Below are positions 37,822 through 48,000 of a stretch of 64,000 bases of DNA, in pieces. The DNA is taken from assembly GCF_019931575.1 (NCBI RefSeq), contig NZ_CP082923.1, forward strand, positions 372,001-436,000, written 5' to 3'. Source of the stretch: Caulobacter segnis (GTDB lineage Bacteria > Pseudomonadota > Alphaproteobacteria > Caulobacterales > Caulobacteraceae). A program made the translations under genes and the position numbers. Every line of letters begins with the position of its first letter. Position 1 is the first letter of the stretch. The notes under the pieces are model-generated. The model saw only the letters and a program-made list of their open reading frames with translations, ran no database searches and had not been told where the DNA came from.

Positions 37822-38340
37822 ATGGCCGCGTACGGCAAGTCAATTTCGCAAGGCGCCGCTGACCGTGGGACCGGCGTTCGCAACGCCGCCCTGGGCGTGG
37901 GCACCGCCGTCGTCATCGGCGCCGTGGCCGCGGCCAAGCCGCACGCCCCCAACCTGTCGCTGATCGCCGCCGCCCCGACGGTCGTCCAAGTCCACCTGAC
38001 CGCCGCCCTGACGGCCCTGGTCATCGGCTCCGTGCTGATGCTGCGGGTCAAGGGCACGACCCTGCACAAGCTGCTGGGCTGGACCTGGGTGCTGGCCATG
38101 GGGACCACGGCGGTCAGCTCGCTGTTCATCCAGGTGATCAATCCCGGCCACTTCAGCTTCATCCACCTGCTGTCGGGCTGGACGATCGTGGGCCTGCCCG
38201 GCGCGGTCTACGCGATCAAGCGCGGCAAGGTCGCCGCTCATCGCCGGGCCATGACCGGCATGTTCGTCGGCGGCCTGCTGATCGCCGGCGCCTTCACCTT
38301 CCTTCCCGGCCGCCTGCTCTGGACCGTGTTCCTGGGCTGA
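37822..38340 (+). CDS. DUF2306 family membrane protein
   Basis: 172 residues from ATG 37822 (GGGAG eight bases upstream). Four membrane helices and the pattern VQVHLTAALTALVIGSVLML, GTTLHKLLGWTWVLAM, FSFIHLLSGWTIVGLP, HRRAMTGMFVGGLLIAGAF agree with DUF2306. Several conserved histidines sit at helix ends and could bind heme or metal. Function is unknown. It is the first gene of a three-gene cluster with DUF2141 and a carotenoid oxygenase. Confidence 0.82.
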   Translation: MAAYGKSISQGAADRGTGVRNAALGVGTAVVIGAVAAAKPHAPNLSLIAAAPTVVQVHLTAALTALVIGSVLMLRVKGTTLHKLLGWTWVLAMGTTAVSSLFIQVINPGHFSFIHLLSGWTIVGLPGAVYAIKRGKVAAHRRAMTGMFVGGLLIAGAFTFLPGRLLWTVFLG

Positions 38341-38383
38341 GCCGTCGCCCGCTACCCACCCCCAATCATCAAGGAAGAAGACC

Positions 38384-38830
38384 ATGACCTCGCTGAAGAC
38401 CCTGACCGCCGCCCTGGCCCTCGCCGCCCCGCTCGCTCTTGGCGTCATCGCGCCGGCCGCTCATGCCCAGGAGGCGCTCGGCGACCTGACCCTCACCTTC
38501 CCCCACCTCAAGGCCAAGACCGGCCAGGTGATGATCGCCGTCTACGACAGTGCTCAGGCGTGGGCCTCGGGCAAGCCGGTCCGCGCCGCCAGCGCCTCGG
38601 CCGCCGCCCCGACCGTCAAGATCGTGGCCCTGCCGGCGGGGACCTACGCCGTCCGCGCGTTCCAGGACGTCGATGACGACGGCAAGATGGGCAAGAACCC
38701 CTTCGGCATGCCGACCGAACCGTTCGGCTTTTCTAACGACGCGCCGGTGATGATGGGTCCGCCTTCGTTCGACGCGGCCGCCTTCGCGGTGAAGGCCGGC
38801 GCCAACGCTCAAGCCATCCATCTGAACTAG
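38384..38830 (+). CDS. DUF2141 secreted protein
   Basis: 148 residues with a Sec signal peptide (LTAALALAAPLALGVIAPAAHAQ). The mature part has the DUF2141 pattern: GQVMIAVYDSAQAW, AGTYAVRAFQDVDDDGKMGKNPFGMPTEPFGFSNDA, with DVDDDGK resembling a calcium-binding loop. It is probably a small periplasmic beta-sandwich. Function unknown; linkage to the carotenoid oxygenase (12 bases downstream) suggests a role in handling its substrate. Confidence 0.85.
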   Translation: MTSLKTLTAALALAAPLALGVIAPAAHAQEALGDLTLTFPHLKAKTGQVMIAVYDSAQAWASGKPVRAASASAAAPTVKIVALPAGTYAVRAFQDVDDDGKMGKNPFGMPTEPFGFSNDAPVMMGPPSFDAAAFAVKAGANAQAIHLN

Positions 38831-38842
38831 GGGAGGCAAGCC

Positions 38843-40294
38843 ATGAACCGGCGCGACATCCTGAAGAGCGCGGCCCTGCTGGGCGGGGCCTCCCTGCTGA
38901 CCCCCGAGGCGGTGTGGGCCGCCGCGGCCAACGACTGGATTCTGGGCGTGGCCGACGTCGAGAACGACATCGCCCCGACCGGCCTGACCCGTCTGCACGG
39001 CCGCGCGCCGGCCGAGCTGACGGGGACGCTGTTCCGCAACGGTCCGGCCAAGTTCCGCCGTCCGGGCGGCGCGGTTGGCCACTGGTTCGACGGCGACGGC
39101 ATGGTCCGCAAGTTTCAGATCGCCGACGGCCAGGCGCGGATGTCGGCCCGCTTCGTCGACACGGTGAAGCGCCGCCAGGACACGGCCGCCGACGCGGTGA
39201 TCACCCCCGGCTACGGCACAGCCGCCGGTCCCGGCGCGCGGCTCTCCAGCCCCGACGACGCGAACGCCGCCAACACCTCTGTGATGATGGCCGGCGGCGA
39301 GCTGTGGGCCCTGTGGGAGGGCGGCTCGCCCACCGTGCTGGACCCCGTCACCCTGGAGACGCGCGGCTTCAAGACCCTGCGCCCGGACCTGAAGGGCATG
39401 CCGTTCCTGGCCCATCCGCGCGTCCAGCCGGACGGGACGGTCTGGAACCTGGGCCTGGCCGGCAAGCAGGCGGTGGTCTGGACCCTGGCGCCCGACGGCG
39501 CGCTGCGGAACGCCCAGGTCATCCCGCTGCCGCGCGGCAGCTACATGCATGACTTCACGGCCACGGCCCGCCACCTGGTCGTCGTGCTGCAGCCCTGGGT
39601 GCAGGAGCGGCTGTCGATGCCCTACACCACCTCGATGGTCTGGAAGCCCGAGCTGGGGACCCAGGTGCTGGTGCTGGACAAGAGCGACCTGACCAAGCGC
39701 CGGGTGTTCGAACTGCCGCCGTTCTTCTTCTTCCACCTGGGCGACGCCTGGGAGGAGACCGACGGGACCATCCGTTTCGACGCCTGCGTCGACGAGGATC
39801 CGTCCGGCACGGCCGCCAACGGCGGGGCGCTGGTGCGCGGTGAAGTCGTGCGCGCCGCGCCGCCGCGCCGGGCCCTGGTCACGCTGCGCGCCGACGGCCG
39901 CGCCGACCTGGTTCGCGAGGCCGTCAGCGCCGAGTTCCCGCGCGGCGACGCCCGCTTCGCCGGCGAGGTTCGGCGCTATTCCGTCCACGTCACCAACGAA
40001 CGGCCGGACCGTCCCCTCTTCCAGGGTGTCGCGGTGCGCGACTGGAGGAAGGACGTCGAACAGGTCTTCGACTTCGGCCCGCGCCATCTGGTGGAGGAGA
40101 CGGTGTTCGTTCCGCGCCCCGGTTCGCGCGAGGAGCTGGACGGTTGGCTGGTCGGCACGACGGTCAATCTGGACGCCAAGGCGACCGAGCTGCACGTGTT
40201 CGACGCCCGCCGCGTCCAGCAGGGTCCGATCGCCGCCTGGCGGGCGCCCGTGGCCCTGCCGGTGACCTTCCACGGCGTCTTCGTGAACGCTTGA
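38843..40294 (+). CDS. Carotenoid cleavage oxygenase family protein (RPE65-like)
   Basis: 483 residues. All four histidines that hold the catalytic Fe(II) can be placed: His191 (AHPRVQPDGTVWNLG), His236 (YMHDFTAT), His298 (FFFHLGDAWEE) and His477 (TFHGVFVNA at the C-terminus). The N-terminus MNRRDILKSAALLGGASLL looks like a Tat signal with the RR pair, so it may act in the periplasm, unusual for this family. It would split carotenoids, stilbenes or lignostilbenes with oxygen. The preceding DUF2141 and DUF2306 genes and the divergent LytTR gene form a unit with it. Confidence 0.92.
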   Translation: MNRRDILKSAALLGGASLLTPEAVWAAAANDWILGVADVENDIAPTGLTRLHGRAPAELTGTLFRNGPAKFRRPGGAVGHWFDGDGMVRKFQIADGQARMSARFVDTVKRRQDTAADAVITPGYGTAAGPGARLSSPDDANAANTSVMMAGGELWALWEGGSPTVLDPVTLETRGFKTLRPDLKGMPFLAHPRVQPDGTVWNLGLAGKQAVVWTLAPDGALRNAQVIPLPRGSYMHDFTATARHLVVVLQPWVQERLSMPYTTSMVWKPELGTQVLVLDKSDLTKRRVFELPPFFFFHLGDAWEETDGTIRFDACVDEDPSGTAANGGALVRGEVVRAAPPRRALVTLRADGRADLVREAVSAEFPRGDARFAGEVRRYSVHVTNERPDRPLFQGVAVRDWRKDVEQVFDFGPRHLVEETVFVPRPGSREELDGWLVGTTVNLDAKATELHVFDARRVQQGPIAAWRAPVALPVTFHGVFVNA

Positions 40295-40314
40295 CGTAAC
40301 GGTGATCCTTGCCA

Positions 40315-40365
40315 GGCCCGCCGGGTTGCGCCTATCCGAGGACGGAGCGCAACCACGGCGGGCCC
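40315..40365 (+). other. Strong hairpin in front of tetR
   Basis: GGCCCGCCGGGTTGCGC (40315-40331) pairs with 40347-40365 with a single bulge. It fills the gap between the oxygenase stop and the TetR ATG at 40373, ends eight bases before that ATG and has no T-tail. It may limit read-through or translation of tetR. Confidence 0.6.
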
Positions 40366-40372
40366 GATTTCC

Positions 40373-41083
40373 ATGACCGCAGCCAAGCCCCCATCCCGCT
40401 CTGGGGCCCGCGCCGGCGGGCGGGGCCGACCATCCAAGGCCAAGGGCCTGGACCTGAAGGAAACCATCCTCGACGCGGCCGAGGGCCTGTTCGCGCGCCA
40501 TGGCTTCTACGGCGTGACGACCCGCCAGGTGGCGGCCGAGGCCGGCGTCGACACGGCGCTGATCCACTACTATTTCGGGGCCAAGCGCGAGCTGTTCGAC
40601 GCGGTGTTCCTGCGCCGGGCCGAGATCCTGAACCAGGCCCGCGAGGCCTCGATGGACGCGTACGTGAAGGCTCACGACGGCGCGATGACCGTCGAGGGGG
40701 TCATCGAGGCCTTCATCGATCCGCTGCTGCGCATCTCGCAGGACGGCGGTCCGGGCTGGAAGAGCTACTTCGCCCTGGTGGCCCAGGTGAACAACACGCC
40801 CGCCTGGGGCGGTGAGACCATGACCCGGTTCTTCGACCCCGTGGTCCACCGCCTTGTCGAGACCCTGAAGACGGTGCGTCCACAGGCCGAGTACCGCGAC
40901 CTCTACTGGTGCTACCAGTTCCTGACCGGATCGATGATGCTGGCCCTGTCCGAGACCGGACGGATCGACTCGCTGTCGGAAGGCGAGTGCCATTCCAGCG
41001 ACCTGGAGGCGGTTCGCCAGCGCCTGTTCTCGTACTGCGCGGCCGGATTCGAGGCCGTCGTCGACAAGGCTGGCAAGGCCTAG
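40373..41083 (+). CDS. TetR family transcriptional regulator
   Basis: 236 residues: a basic N-terminal tail (SRSGARAGGRGRPSKAKG), helix-turn-helix ETILDAAEGLFARHGFYGVTTRQVAAEAGVDTALIHYYFGAKRELFDAVF and a C-terminal domain of the TetR_C type with WKSYFALVAQVNNTPAWG. No Shine-Dalgarno is visible and a strong hairpin precedes the ATG. A long palindrome lies directly downstream in front of the TonB receptor gene, so it probably controls the receptor and perhaps the MFS gene. Confidence 0.88.
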   Translation: MTAAKPPSRSGARAGGRGRPSKAKGLDLKETILDAAEGLFARHGFYGVTTRQVAAEAGVDTALIHYYFGAKRELFDAVFLRRAEILNQAREASMDAYVKAHDGAMTVEGVIEAFIDPLLRISQDGGPGWKSYFALVAQVNNTPAWGGETMTRFFDPVVHRLVETLKTVRPQAEYRDLYWCYQFLTGSMMLALSETGRIDSLSEGECHSSDLEAVRQRLFSYCAAGFEAVVDKAGKA

Positions 41084-41111
41084 CTCCCCACCCGGAAGAT
41101 CCGCCCCCGGC

Positions 41112-41135
41112 CCTTTTTCATCACCTGATGAAAAA
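41112..41135. promoter_or_regulatory. Putative TetR operator / palindrome before TonB receptor
   Basis: CTTTTTCATCA and TGATGAAAAAG are perfect 11-bp inverted arms separated by CC. It is the most AT-rich and symmetric element between tetR and the receptor gene, 137 bases before the receptor ATG. A hairpin terminator for tetR is an alternative, as the plus-strand arm ends in AAAAAG rather than T. Confidence 0.55.
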
Positions 41136-41272
41136 GTACTGGCGTCAAATGCCGGTTCGGGTGATGGTGATCACAATTCGCTGTTCGATGAATTGGCGAA
41201 ACTCCCGAGCACGCGTCCGCGAAAAGACGGATCCGGGCCGGGAAGGGCGGAACGCAAGGGAGGGGAAACCCC

Positions 41273-43519
41273 ATGACTTCGATGTGGAAAGCCGCGCTGC
41301 TGGCTGGCGCGGCGTGGAGCACGATCGCGGGCGTCGCGTCGGCGCAGCAAGCTCCGGCTGGTGACAACACGGCCGTCGGCGTCGAGCAGGTGGTCGTCAC
41401 CGCCCGCCGTCGCGAGGAAAACCTCAAGGACGTTCCGGTCGCCGTCTCGGCCTTCTCGGCCGATCGGCTGGAGCGCGCGGGCGGCGCGGACATCACCGTC
41501 CTGCAGCAGACCACCCCCAACATCACCGTGCAGACCGCCCGGGGCTCGAACTCGACCCTGATCAGCTACATCCGCGGCGTGGGCCAGCAGGATCCGCTGT
41601 GGGGCTACGAGCCCGGCGTCGGCCTCTATGTCGACGACGTCTACATCTATCGTCCGCAGGGCGCGGTGCTGGACATCTTCGACATCGACCGCATCGAAGT
41701 GCTGCGCGGCCCGCAGGGCACGCTGTACGGCCGCAACACCATCGGCGGCGCCATCAAGTACGTGACCAAGCGCCTGGGCGACGAGGCCGGCGGCAAGATC
41801 CGCGGCACGTACGGCAGCTACAACCAGACCGACCTGCTGGTCTCGGCCCAGACCCCGATCGCCGACACCGGCCTGTCGATTGGCGGCGCCTACGCCCTCT
41901 ACAAGCGCGACGGCTACGGCAAGAACCTGACCACGGGCGCCGAACAGTACGACAAGGACGTCGAGGCCTGGCGCCTGAGCGCCGAGTGGAAGCCGACCGA
42001 GGACCTGTTCTTCCGCCTGGCCTACGACCGGGTCGAGGACGACTCCAACCCCCGCCACGGCCACCGCGAGACCCTGCCGACGGTCGGCGCCTATCCGATC
42101 CTGGGCGTCTACGACACCCAGGCGGGCCTGGGCGACAAGAACCACGTCGTCACCAAGGGCCTGTCGCTGACCGGCGAGTGGAACGTCACCGACGCTGTGA
42201 CGCTGAAGTCGATCACCGCCCATCGCAAGGGCCACACCCAGACCCTGATCGACTTCGACGGCACCCCGCTGCCGACCCTGGATGTGCCGGCGACCTATGA
42301 CGACGGCTCGTTCTCGCAGGAGCTGCAGGCGGTCTACGCGGACGACAACGTCCAGGGCGTGTTCGGCCTCTACTATATGAACAGCCAGGCCTCGGGCGAG
42401 TTCGACACCATCGCCGGCAACCTGGGCGTCTCGATCGCCGACGGCGGCAAGGTCAACACCCAGAGCTTCGCGGCCTTCTTCGACTTCAGCGCCAACCTGA
42501 CCGACCGGTTCAAGGTCTCGCTGGGCGCCCGCGCCACGCGTGACTCCAAGCGCGCCAACGTCTTCCGCTTCTTCTACCTGGGCGCCACGCCCTCGCCGTA
42601 CCAGGGCGGGGCCCAGCGCCCGATCCTGCAGGTGCGCACCAACTACAGCGCCGAGAAGACCTTCTCGCAGTTCACTCCGCGCATCTCGGCCTCGTACGAG
42701 ATCAACGACGACCTGACGACCTACGCCTCGTTCTCGAAGGGCTACAAGTCGGGCGGCTGGGACATGCGCGGCGACGCCTTCATCACCCCGCAGACGGTCA
42801 ACGGCTACAAACCCGAGGTCGTGAAGACCTACGAGGCCGGCCTGAAGGGCTATGCGCTGGAGCGCCGGGTCTCGTTCTCGTCGGCCATCTTCCTGTCCAA
42901 GTACACCGACCAGCAGGTCACGACCCAGGTCGTGGTGCCCTCGGGCATCGCCAGCTCGGTCGACAACGCCGGCGCGTCCACCCTGTACGGCGCCGAGTTC
43001 GAAGCCAACGCCAAGCTCAGCCAGAGCCTCTCGGCCAATGTCGCCCTGGGCTACATCCACGCCAAGTACGACACCTTCAACCGCTTCGTCCCGGCCGGCG
43101 CGCCCAACCCGCTGAACCCGTCGACGACCTTGGCGACCGGCCAGGTGATCAACGTCGCCGACCTCTACGGCTTCCAGAACACGCCGGAATGGACGGGCAA
43201 TGTCAGCCTGACCTGGCGCGGCGAGCTGGCCGGCGGCGGCCTGGCCATCACCCCGATGGTCAGCTACCGCGACAGCTACCAGCAGTTCGAGCAGCCTCTG
43301 CCGGCCCTCGACCAGAAGGCCTTCACCCTGGTGGACCTGACGGCGATCTGGACGGCGCCGGGCGGCAAGTACAAGTTGGCCCTGACCGGCAAGAACCTGA
43401 CCAACGAGAAGTACCGCACCGGCGGCTACAACTTCGGGGCGCCGACCTACAACAACTCGGTGATCGGCTTCTACGGTCCGCCGCGCACGGTGGCCGCCTC
43501 GGTCGAACTGGCGTTCTAA
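41273..43519 (+). CDS. TonB-dependent outer membrane receptor
   Basis: 748 residues with signal peptide (MTSMWKAALLAGAAWSTIAG ...ASAQ), TonB-box region VEQVVVTARRREE, plug motif IEVLRGPQGTLYGRNTIGGAIKYV and a barrel that ends VAASVELAF, with aromatic C-terminus. AGGGGA lies before the ATG. It resembles the large Caulobacter/Sphingomonas receptors for plant-derived aromatics or oligosaccharides; no substrate can be assigned. A terminator follows, then an MFS transporter that could move the same compound across the inner membrane. Confidence 0.93.
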   Translation: MTSMWKAALLAGAAWSTIAGVASAQQAPAGDNTAVGVEQVVVTARRREENLKDVPVAVSAFSADRLERAGGADITVLQQTTPNITVQTARGSNSTLISYIRGVGQQDPLWGYEPGVGLYVDDVYIYRPQGAVLDIFDIDRIEVLRGPQGTLYGRNTIGGAIKYVTKRLGDEAGGKIRGTYGSYNQTDLLVSAQTPIADTGLSIGGAYALYKRDGYGKNLTTGAEQYDKDVEAWRLSAEWKPTEDLFFRLAYDRVEDDSNPRHGHRETLPTVGAYPILGVYDTQAGLGDKNHVVTKGLSLTGEWNVTDAVTLKSITAHRKGHTQTLIDFDGTPLPTLDVPATYDDGSFSQELQAVYADDNVQGVFGLYYMNSQASGEFDTIAGNLGVSIADGGKVNTQSFAAFFDFSANLTDRFKVSLGARATRDSKRANVFRFFYLGATPSPYQGGAQRPILQVRTNYSAEKTFSQFTPRISASYEINDDLTTYASFSKGYKSGGWDMRGDAFITPQTVNGYKPEVVKTYEAGLKGYALERRVSFSSAIFLSKYTDQQVTTQVVVPSGIASSVDNAGASTLYGAEFEANAKLSQSLSANVALGYIHAKYDTFNRFVPAGAPNPLNPSTTLATGQVINVADLYGFQNTPEWTGNVSLTWRGELAGGGLAITPMVSYRDSYQQFEQPLPALDQKAFTLVDLTAIWTAPGGKYKLALTGKNLTNEKYRTGGYNFGAPTYNNSVIGFYGPPRTVAASVELAF

Positions 43520-43538
43520 CAATCTAGGCGATGAGCTG

Positions 43539-43576
43539 GGGCGGGACTTGTGATGACGGGTCCCGCCCTTTCTTTA
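43539..43576 (+). terminator. Intrinsic terminator after TonB receptor
   Basis: GGGCGGGAC and GTCCCGCCC form a 9-bp stem around a 12-base loop, followed by TTTCTTTA. Confidence 0.85.
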
Positions 43577-43605
43577 TGTAAGCCGTGGCGTAGCGGGGCG
43601 AGGGC

Positions 43606-44928
43606 ATGAGCGAGAACGAAAACCAGGCTTCGGTGAAGCCGTCGGGCTATCGCTACGTGGTCCTGGCCATGCTGGTCCTGGCCTACACCTTCAACTTTCT
43701 GGACCGGCAGATTCTCGGCATCCTGGCCAAGCCGATCAAGGACGAGTTCGGCCTGACCGACGCCCAGTTCGGCCTGATGGGCGGCCTGGCCTTCGCGCTG
43801 CTCTACACCACTCTGGCCATCCCGATCGCGTGGCTGGCCGACCGCTTCAGCCGCGTCTGGATCATGACCGCCGCCCTGACCCTGTGGAGCGGCTTCACGG
43901 CCCTGTGCGGCGTGGTCGGCAGCTTTTCCCACCTGTTCCTGGCCCGAATGGGCGTGGGCATCGGCGAGGCCGGCGGGGTGGCTCCGGCCTATTCGCTGAT
44001 CGCCGACTATTTCCCCAAGCATCAGCGCGCCCGGGCGCTGGCGGCCTACGCCTTCGGCATCCCGCTGGGCACGGCGGCCGGTACGCTGGTCGGCGGGCTG
44101 CTGGCTGTCCACTACGGCTGGCGCACGGCCTTCATCGTGGTCGGGGCGCTGGGCGTGCTGCTGGCTCCGCTGTTCCGCCTGGTCGTGCGCGATCCGCCGC
44201 GCGGCGGCGCCGACCGCGCGCCGGGCGCGCCGCCGGTCGCCCCCGCGCCGGCCGCGCCGCTTTCCCAGGTGGCCCGGCTGCTGGCGGCCAAGCCCAGCTT
44301 CTGGCTGCTCTCGCTGGGCGCGGCCTCGTCGTCGGTCTGCGGCTACGGCGTCGCGGCCTGGCTGCCGTCGTTCTTCATGCGCAGCCTGGGCCTGACCCTG
44401 GCCCAGACGGCCTGGTACTATTCGGGCATCGCCTTCCTGGGCGGCGCCGTCGGCATCTGGCTGGGCGGGGTGATGGCCGACCGGCTGGGCGCCAAGTCCA
44501 AGGCCGGCTATCCGCTGACCCCGGCGGTGGCCTTCCTGATCTCGGTCCCCTGCTTCCTGCTGGCGATGAACAGCGGGGCGATGGTTGGCGGACTGGGTCC
44601 GCAAGCCGCGCTCGCCATCGCCTTCGCCATCTTCCTGATCCCCACCGGCCTGAACCTGACCTGGCTGGGCCCGATCACGGCGGCCGTGCAGCACCTGGCG
44701 CCGGCCCCGATGCGGACCACGGCCTCGGCCCTGTTCCTGCTGATCAACAACCTGCTGGGCATCGCCGTCGGGCTCTACTATTTCGGCAAGGTCTCGGACC
44801 TGCTGAAGCCGGTGTTCGGGGCGGAATCCCTGCGCTGGGCCATCTATACCGGCATGGGCTTCTACCTGCTGGCGGCCCTGCTGTTCTTCCTGGCCTCGCG
44901 CCGCCTGGACCGCGACTGGGTGGACTAG
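43606..44928 (+). CDS. MFS transporter, Spinster-like family
   Basis: 440 residues and 12 predicted helices. The family marker is seen early: YTFNFLDRQILGILAKPIKDEFGLTDAQFGLMGGLAFALLYT, then the A-like loop IPIAWLADRFSRVWIM and GVGIGEAGGVAPAYSLIADYFPKHQRARALA. Spinster-like bacterial members are often next to TonB receptors and catabolic genes and carry organic acids or aromatic compounds. It follows the receptor after 86 bases and a terminator, so it probably has its own promoter. Confidence 0.9.
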   Translation: MSENENQASVKPSGYRYVVLAMLVLAYTFNFLDRQILGILAKPIKDEFGLTDAQFGLMGGLAFALLYTTLAIPIAWLADRFSRVWIMTAALTLWSGFTALCGVVGSFSHLFLARMGVGIGEAGGVAPAYSLIADYFPKHQRARALAAYAFGIPLGTAAGTLVGGLLAVHYGWRTAFIVVGALGVLLAPLFRLVVRDPPRGGADRAPGAPPVAPAPAAPLSQVARLLAAKPSFWLLSLGAASSSVCGYGVAAWLPSFFMRSLGLTLAQTAWYYSGIAFLGGAVGIWLGGVMADRLGAKSKAGYPLTPAVAFLISVPCFLLAMNSGAMVGGLGPQAALAIAFAIFLIPTGLNLTWLGPITAAVQHLAPAPMRTTASALFLLINNLLGIAVGLYYFGKVSDLLKPVFGAESLRWAIYTGMGFYLLAALLFFLASRRLDRDWVD

Positions 44929-45025
44929 CCGGCGGCGGCCGCAGCGACGGAATGCCGCAAGGTTTCAAGCGCCACGGTTCGGTCAAGATCGGGGATCATC
45001 TGCCGCGCAAATCGCGAGCGCTGCC

Positions 45026-48000
45026 ATGACTCCTGACGACCGCCACATCTTTCACGACCCCACGGGCAAGCGTGAGCGGCGGGCCAAGCTGGTTCTGGGG
45101 ATCGTCATCTCGGCGATCGCCGCCATCGTGGCCGGCTTCGTGGCCACCCTGGCCTTCGCCCCCCGCCTGCCTGACGCGCCGCTGAAGGACCCGCACGTCC
45201 TGACGTCGCTGCACCAGGAGACGGCCCACAAGCTCAAGCCGTCCGCCAAGACCTGGCGCCGGGTGCCGCGGCCCAAGGCGGGAGCATCCGGCGACGCCGC
45301 CGCGCGGCCGCTGTCGGTCGGCTTCTACGTCAACTGGGACGAGGACAGCCGCGAGTCCCTGCGCCGCAACATCGACAAGCTGGACGTGGTCTCGCCGCAG
45401 TGGGTGGCGATCCGCGGCGCCAAGGGCGACATCGACGTCACCGACGATCCGGAAGGGACCGCGCGGATCGCCGCCGCCGCCAACCATCCGGCCGTGCTGC
45501 CGCTGGTCCACAACTCGGCCAACGCCGCCTTCGACGGGCCGATGGCCGACGCCCTGCTGGCCGATCCGCTGGCCCGCCGCAAGCTGATCGACAACCTGAC
45601 GACCCTGGCCGCCCAGCGCGGCTATGGCGGCTATGTCTTCGACTTCGAAGCGCTGTCGCCCAAGGGGCTGGCGGCCTATCCGAAGTTCCTGGACGAGACC
45701 CGCGCGGCCCTGAAGGACGCCGGCCGCGAGGTCTGGGTCACCGCCCCGTTCGACGAGGAGGGCTGGCCGCTCAAGCGCCTGCAGCAGAGCGCCGACACCC
45801 TGGTGCTGATGGCCTACGACCAGCACTACGCCCTGGGCGATCCAGGCCCCAACGCCGGCCAGGACTGGTACGAGGACGGGCTGGCGAAGCGCTTCGCCCA
45901 CCTGGATCCGGCCCGCACCGTTCTGGCCCTGGGCGCGTACGGCTACGACTGGACGCTGGACAAGAATGGCAAGCACGTCTCGGGCGCGCCCGCCACCTTC
46001 CATGAGGCCATGCGCAACGCCCAGGACGCCGGGGCGACGATCCGCATGGACGACGACGCGCTGAACCCGACCTACACCTACACCGACGACAACGGCGACG
46101 ACCACGTCGTCTGGTTCATGGACGCGGTGACCCTGTTCAACCAGGTCAAGGTCTCCGACCCGTGGAAGCCGCGCGGCTACGCCCTGTGGCGGATGGGCAT
46201 GGAGGATCCGGGCGTCTGGTCGCTGCTGGGCAAGCCCTACGGCCAGGTCTCGACGGCCGGCCTGACGACGCTGGCCAACGGCCAGGGCGTCGACTTCGAC
46301 GGCGGCGGCGAGGTGCTGCGGATCGCGGCCCTGCCCACGCCCGGCAAGCGGTCGCTGGAGTTCGATCCCGACACGGGCCTGGTCTCGGGCGAGACCTACG
46401 ACGTCATTCCCTCCAGCTACGTCATCGAGCGCTACGGCCAGAAGAAGGGCTTGGTGGCCCTGACCTTCGACGACGGTCCCGACGCCCGCTGGACGCCCAA
46501 GATCCTGGACATCCTCAAGGCCAAGAAGGCCCCGGCCACCTTCTTCGTCATCGGCCAGAACATGCAGCGCCGGCCCGATCTGGTGCAGCGCGAGGTCGAC
46601 GAGGGCCACGACGTCGGCGGCCACAGCTGGACCCACCCCAACATCGCCGAGACGCCATTGGCCCAGGTGCAGGTCGAGCTGAACGCCACCCAGCGCCTGT
46701 TCGAGGTGATCACCGGCCGCTCGATGCGCCTGTTCCGCCCGCCGTTCTTCGGCGACGCCGAGCCCTCGACCCCGCACGAGGTGGCCCCGCTCGTGATCGC
46801 CCAGACCCTGGGCTACATGACCGTGGGTCTGCGCATCGACCCCGACGACTGGCAGAAGCCCAGCAAGCAGCAGATCATCGACCGCGTCCTGGACCGCCTC
46901 GACAACCCGGGGAACAACCCCGGCCAGGTGGTGTTGCTGCACGACGCCGGCGGCGACCGCAGCCGCACCGTCGCGGCCCTGCCCGAGCTGATCGACCAGA
47001 TCCGGGCGCGTGGCTATCGCCTGGTCACGGTCGGCGAGCTTGCAGGCATGACCCCGCAGCAGGTGATGCCGCCGACCTCGCGCGACGCCTTCGACCTGGC
47101 CGTCGACCGGATCGGCTTCGACTTCTTCCGCTGGACGCAAGGCGCAATGACCTTCCTGTTCGTGGCGGCGATCTTCCTGGGCGTGGCGCGGCTGGTGTTC
47201 CTGGCCAGCCTGGCCCTGGTCCACCGCTTCTGGACCCACGAGGAGCCCGCCGACCTCGACAGCGACAATGGTCCGCTGGTCTCGGTGCTGATCCCCTGCT
47301 TCAACGAGGAGAAGGTGATCGCCGCCTCGATCGCGCGGATCCTGGAGAGTGACTGGAAGAACCTGGAGGTGCTGGTCCTGGACGACGGCTCAAAGGACCG
47401 CACGGCCGACGAGGTCCGCGACCACTTCGCGAACGACCCGCGCGTGACGTTGCTGAGCTTCGAGAACGGCGGCAAGGCGCGGGCCGTGAACCGGGGCCTG
47501 GCCGTGGCCAAGGGCGAGTTCGTCGTGGCCCTGGACGCCGACACCCTGTTCCCGCCCGAGACCATCGGCCGGCTGGCCCGCTGGTTCCAGGACCCGGACA
47601 TCGGCGCGGTGGCCGGCAACGCCATTGTCGGCAACCGGCTGAACATCGTCACCCGCTGGCAGGCCCTGGAATATGTCACCGCCCAGAACCTTGAGCGGCG
47701 GGCGCTGTCGGCCCTGGGCGCGGTCACCGTGGTTCCGGGCGCGGTCGGCGCGTGGCGCAAGAGCGTGCTGGACGCCCTGGGCGGCTATCCGGCCGACACC
47801 CTGGCCGAGGACCAGGACCTGACCATCGCCTGCCAGCGCGCCGGCTGGAAGGTGGCCTTCGACCCCGAGGCCCGCGCCTATACCGAGGCGCCTGACACGG
47901 TCGGCGGCCTCTTGAAGCAGCGCTTCCGCTGGTCTTTCGGCACGCTGCAGTGTGTTTGGAAGCACCGCCAGGCGATGTTCAATCCCAAGACCCCGGTGCT

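Noticed and set aside
38369-40993. Open frame of 874 codons on the minus strand
   Set aside because: It runs through three real plus-strand genes (DUF2141, carotenoid oxygenase, TetR) and has no ribosome binding site or domain.
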